The notes under the pieces are model-generated. The model was not told the DNA's origin and ran no database searches. It saw only the letters and a program-made list of their open reading frames with translations. This document shows, in pieces, positions 7,215 through 8,957 of a stretch of DNA of 8,957 nucleotides; the first letter of the stretch is position 1, and each line of letters opens with the position of its first letter. The position numbers and the translations under genes were made by a program. Source of the stretch: Paraprevotella sp. (GTDB lineage Bacteria; Bacteroidota; Bacteroidia; Bacteroidales; Bacteroidaceae); the NCBI GenBank assembly GCA_017630975.1, contig JAGBUF010000087.1:1-8957 (forward strand), written 5' to 3'.

Positions 7215-8141
7215 TTGGAAGTGGCAGCTGCGGGCGGTCATAATGTCATTATGATTGGTCCTCCGGGTAGTGGAAAATCCATGATGGCAAAGCGGCTTCC
7301 TTCTATTCTTCCACCTTTGTCTTTGTCGGAGAGTCTGGAGACCACCCAGATTCATTCTGTAGCAGGGAAATTGAATCAGGATTGTTCGTTGATAGCACAA
7401 CGCCCGTTCCGTTCACCTCACCACACTATTTCACAGGTGGCTCTTGTTGGTGGTGGGCAGAATCCCCAGCCAGGTGAAGTTAGTTTGGCGCATAATGGAG
7501 TCCTGTTTTGTGATGAGTTACCGGAGTTTTCTCGTTCGGTATTGGAAGTGTTGCGACAACCTCTTGAGGATAGGCAAATCAATATTTCCCGTGCCAAGTA
7601 CAGCGTTACCTATCCTTGTTCTTTTATGTTTGTGGCCTCAATGAACCCGTGTCCTTGCGGTTATTATAATCATCCACAGAAAGCATGTGTCTGTACACCC
7701 GGACAGATTCATCGTTATTTGCATAAGATTTCAGGTCCGTTACTCGACCGTATTGATTTACAGATAGAGATTACTCCTTTATCGTTTGAGGAACTGTCCC
7801 GTACAGCGCCGGGCGAGAACAGTGCCACCATCCGTGAGCGGGTCATGCGTGCAAGACAGATACAAGAGCAGCGGTATGCCGGTTGTCAGGGCGTACATTG
7901 TAATGCACAGATGAATTCTCGCATGCTCCGTCAGTATGCAGCATTGGACGAGCAAAGCACAGAAATGTTGCGTTCTGCAATGACACGTTTGCAACTCTCG
8001 GCACGTGCCTATGACCGTATTCTCAAAGTAGCTCGCACCATCGCCGATTTGGAGGGTTGTGAGAATGTCCTCACCCATCATTTGGCAGAAGCCATCGGCT
8101 ATCGTAATCTTGATAGGGATGATTGGGCGGAAAGAGGATAG
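7215..8141 (+). CDS. C-terminal AAA+ ATPase fragment of the ComM/YifB-like protein
   Basis: Downstream of the internal stop the open frame encodes the complete Mg-chelatase-type AAA+ module and C-terminal helical domain, ending DRDDWAERG. Translation could restart only at non-ideal codons: TTG 7215 (residue Leu of [10 protein letters not shown]), GTG 7221, or ATG 7251, which is only two codons before Walker A and would clip the preceding strand. A purine-rich CAAGAGAG at 7204-7211 lies close upstream of the TTG. Independent expression is therefore possible but not shown, and loss of the first residues of the ATPase fold makes function doubtful. Confidence 0.4.
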   Translation: MEVAAAGGHNVIMIGPPGSGKSMMAKRLPSILPPLSLSESLETTQIHSVAGKLNQDCSLIAQRPFRSPHHTISQVALVGGGQNPQPGEVSLAHNGVLFCDELPEFSRSVLEVLRQPLEDRQINISRAKYSVTYPCSFMFVASMNPCPCGYYNHPQKACVCTPGQIHRYLHKISGPLLDRIDLQIEITPLSFEELSRTAPGENSATIRERVMRARQIQEQRYAGCQGVHCNAQMNSRMLRQYAALDEQSTEMLRSAMTRLQLSARAYDRILKVARTIADLEGCENVLTHHLAEAIGYRNLDRDDWAERG

Positions 8142-8154
8142 GACTATTTTTAGA

Positions 8155-8162
8155 TAAATTTG
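8155..8162 (+). promoter_or_regulatory. Possible Bacteroides-type -7 element for the 8216 gene
   Basis: TAAATTTG matches TAnnTTTG in the spacer between the comM-like gene and the next start. No good -33 element is at proper spacing; ATTGGG at 8122-8127 is too far. A start near 8169 would leave about a 47-nt leader and would fall within the hairpin at 8165-8180, so both calls are tentative. Confidence 0.35.
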
Positions 8163-8164
8163 TG

Positions 8165-8188
8165 AAAGCTCTTGGGCTTTATTTTATA
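8165..8188 (+). terminator. Weak intrinsic-terminator-like hairpin after the comM-like gene
   Basis: AAAGCT (8165-8170) can pair with GGCTTT (8175-8180) around the loop CTTG, with one T-G wobble, and is followed by the T-rich ATTTTAT. It lies 23 nt past the comM-like stop, a sensible place to end that operon, but the stem is short and AT-rich. Confidence 0.35.
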
Positions 8189-8215
8189 GTGTGAACACCT
8201 TAAATATATCGTACG

Positions 8216-8957
8216 ATGAAAAAAAATATCCTTCTGTTTTTATTGTGTGGTTTGTATTGTTCATTGTTGCAGGCTTCGTTGACTGATGGTGCCGAATATT
8301 ACATTTTGAACGATTATTATGGTAAAGTGTTGGGAACGAGTGAAGACGGGACAACTCCCCGTTTGTCGAAAATCGGCTTGAATAAAGATTCTCTCAGTTA
8401 TGTTTTCATTGCAGAGAAATCTTCGCAATCGGGTTATTATTACCTGCGCCTGAAAAGTACCGGAAAATATTTGGCAGCAAATAGTTCCAACGCATGGGGA
8501 GTGGTCTATCAGGAAGAAAAAGGAAGTGGTGATGCAGCGCTTTGGGCGTTGGACGTACAATTCGGACGTAAAATCGTGAATAAAAAATCGTCCTCAAAAT
8601 GCTTAGGTTGCGATTGGACCCGTGATGATTATGTTGGCATCTATTACGACAAGACTTTCAAGAGTCTTTCTCGTTTCAGTGTTTTCCCAGCAAAGTCTGA
8701 GGGGTATGATGCATCTCTTGCCACAGCATCAACCGATGTTTTTGTGAATGAATACGGCAATCAGCAAAAGGATATCTATCGTTTGACTTCAGATATTACA
8801 TTGTCGGAGCCAATTGACTTGCATCTATTGGCAAGCAACAAGGTCATCAATGGAGGAACGATAGACCTTACTCATGAAAAAGCGTGGGTGATATTTGAGA
8901 ATGTACGCCCGAGTATGGTTGAAGCCATCTACCTCCAGTTTATCAAAGTAAACGGAA
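8216..8957 (+). CDS. Secreted protein of unknown function, C-terminus cut by window edge
   Basis: ATG 8216 opens a frame of 247 codons with no stop before the edge. It starts with a signal peptide: MKKN, then hydrophobic residues about 5-19, with probable cleavage after LLQA (residue 20). No lipobox is present, so the protein is exported rather than lipid-anchored. Residues about 25-160 (AEYYILNDYYGKVLG, GYYYLRLKSTGKYLAANSS, KKSSSKCLGCDW) are rich in aromatic and short strand patterns that recall beta-trefoil/RICIN-like carbohydrate-binding modules; this likeness is by eye and weak. A second segment from about 188 on, LTSDITLSEPIDLHLLASNK followed by VINGGTIDLTHEKAWVIF, reads like a further beta-rich domain. 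I do not recognise the family. There are 74 nt between it and the comM-like stop, with its own possible promoter, so it probably is not part of the preceding operon. Confidence 0.8.
   Translation, partial: MKKNILLFLLCGLYCSLLQASLTDGAEYYILNDYYGKVLGTSEDGTTPRLSKIGLNKDSLSYVFIAEKSSQSGYYYLRLKSTGKYLAANSSNAWGVVYQEEKGSGDAALWALDVQFGRKIVNKKSSSKCLGCDWTRDDYVGIYYDKTFKSLSRFSVFPAKSEGYDASLATASTDVFVNEYGNQQKDIYRLTSDITLSEPIDLHLLASNKVINGGTIDLTHEKAWVIFENVRPSMVEAIYLQFIKVNG

Larger units (their letters stand above)
6597..8141 (+). pseudogene. comM: ComM/YifB-type Mg-chelatase-like AAA+ ATPase gene broken by one in-frame stop
   Basis: The frame runs 514 codons from ATG 6597 to TAG 8139-8141, the normal family length of about 510 residues, but codon 198 (7188-7190) is TAA. 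ComM is a hexameric AAA+ helicase that promotes branch migration during natural transformation in well studied species; in Bacteroidetes its role is less clear. The N-terminal ChlI/Lon-like domain (about 1-190) is intact. After the stop come Walker A GPPGSGKS (221-228), Walker B FCDEL with Asp306 and Glu307, the Cys-rich [12 protein letters not shown] stretch, and LLDRID (382-387) with the expected arginine. There is no frameshift: both halves share one frame, and D-V-stop-G-Q-E corresponds to the usual DVKGQE, so one base change (AAA to TAA) would explain it. TAA ends neighbouring genes, so it is a real stop in this genome's code. A recent nonsense mutation or a sequencing error is likelier than programmed readthrough. 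Confidence 0.8.

Overview
The window looks like chromosomal DNA from a Bacteroides or close relative. The coding sequence is AT-leaning and genes lack strong Shine-Dalgarno sites. Several intergenic spacers carry the Bacteroides-type -7 element TAnnTTTG, and protein types include a DUF4369/TlpA-like lipoprotein and a TPR lipoprotein with an OmpA-like stretch. No phage, IS element, CRISPR array, tRNA or rRNA was seen. The family assignments rest on reading motifs by eye; no database search was possible.

Layout. Positions 1-2639 hold a compact minus-strand cluster, read right to left: aroQ (type II 3-dehydroquinase), a class I SAM-dependent O-methyltransferase, rbfA, and a LolC/LolE (FtsX-like) ABC permease that runs off the left edge. 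Gaps are 17 nt and 8 nt, then a 4-nt ATGA overlap, so one operon is likely. Positions 2640-2811 are a divergent promoter region. Reading right from it is xerD (2812-3765), an intact tyrosine recombinase with all six catalytic residues. After a 112-nt spacer with a strong promoter-like element comes a second plus-strand cluster: a TPR/OmpA-like lipoprotein (3878-5563), a thioredoxin-fold lipoprotein (5579-6589) and a comM/yifB-type Mg-chelatase-like AAA+ gene (6597-8141), separated by only 15 and 7 nt. Finally 8216-8957 is the start of a secreted protein of unknown function, cut by the right edge.

The most unusual points are these. First, the comM/yifB reading frame is interrupted by a single in-frame TAA (7188-7190) just between the N-terminal ChlI/Lon-like domain and the AAA+ ATPase, where related proteins usually have lysine. 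Second, the TlpA-like lipoprotein has lost both cysteines of the WCxxC redox motif (it reads WESES) but keeps the cis-proline region and has a vicinal Cys-Cys pair. Third, its operon partner is an apparently highly expressed lipoprotein of unknown role joining an OmpA-like segment to TPRs. I found no clearly new defence, mobile or regulatory system; most of the window is ordinary housekeeping sequence.

All gaps between genes are shorter than 300 bases.
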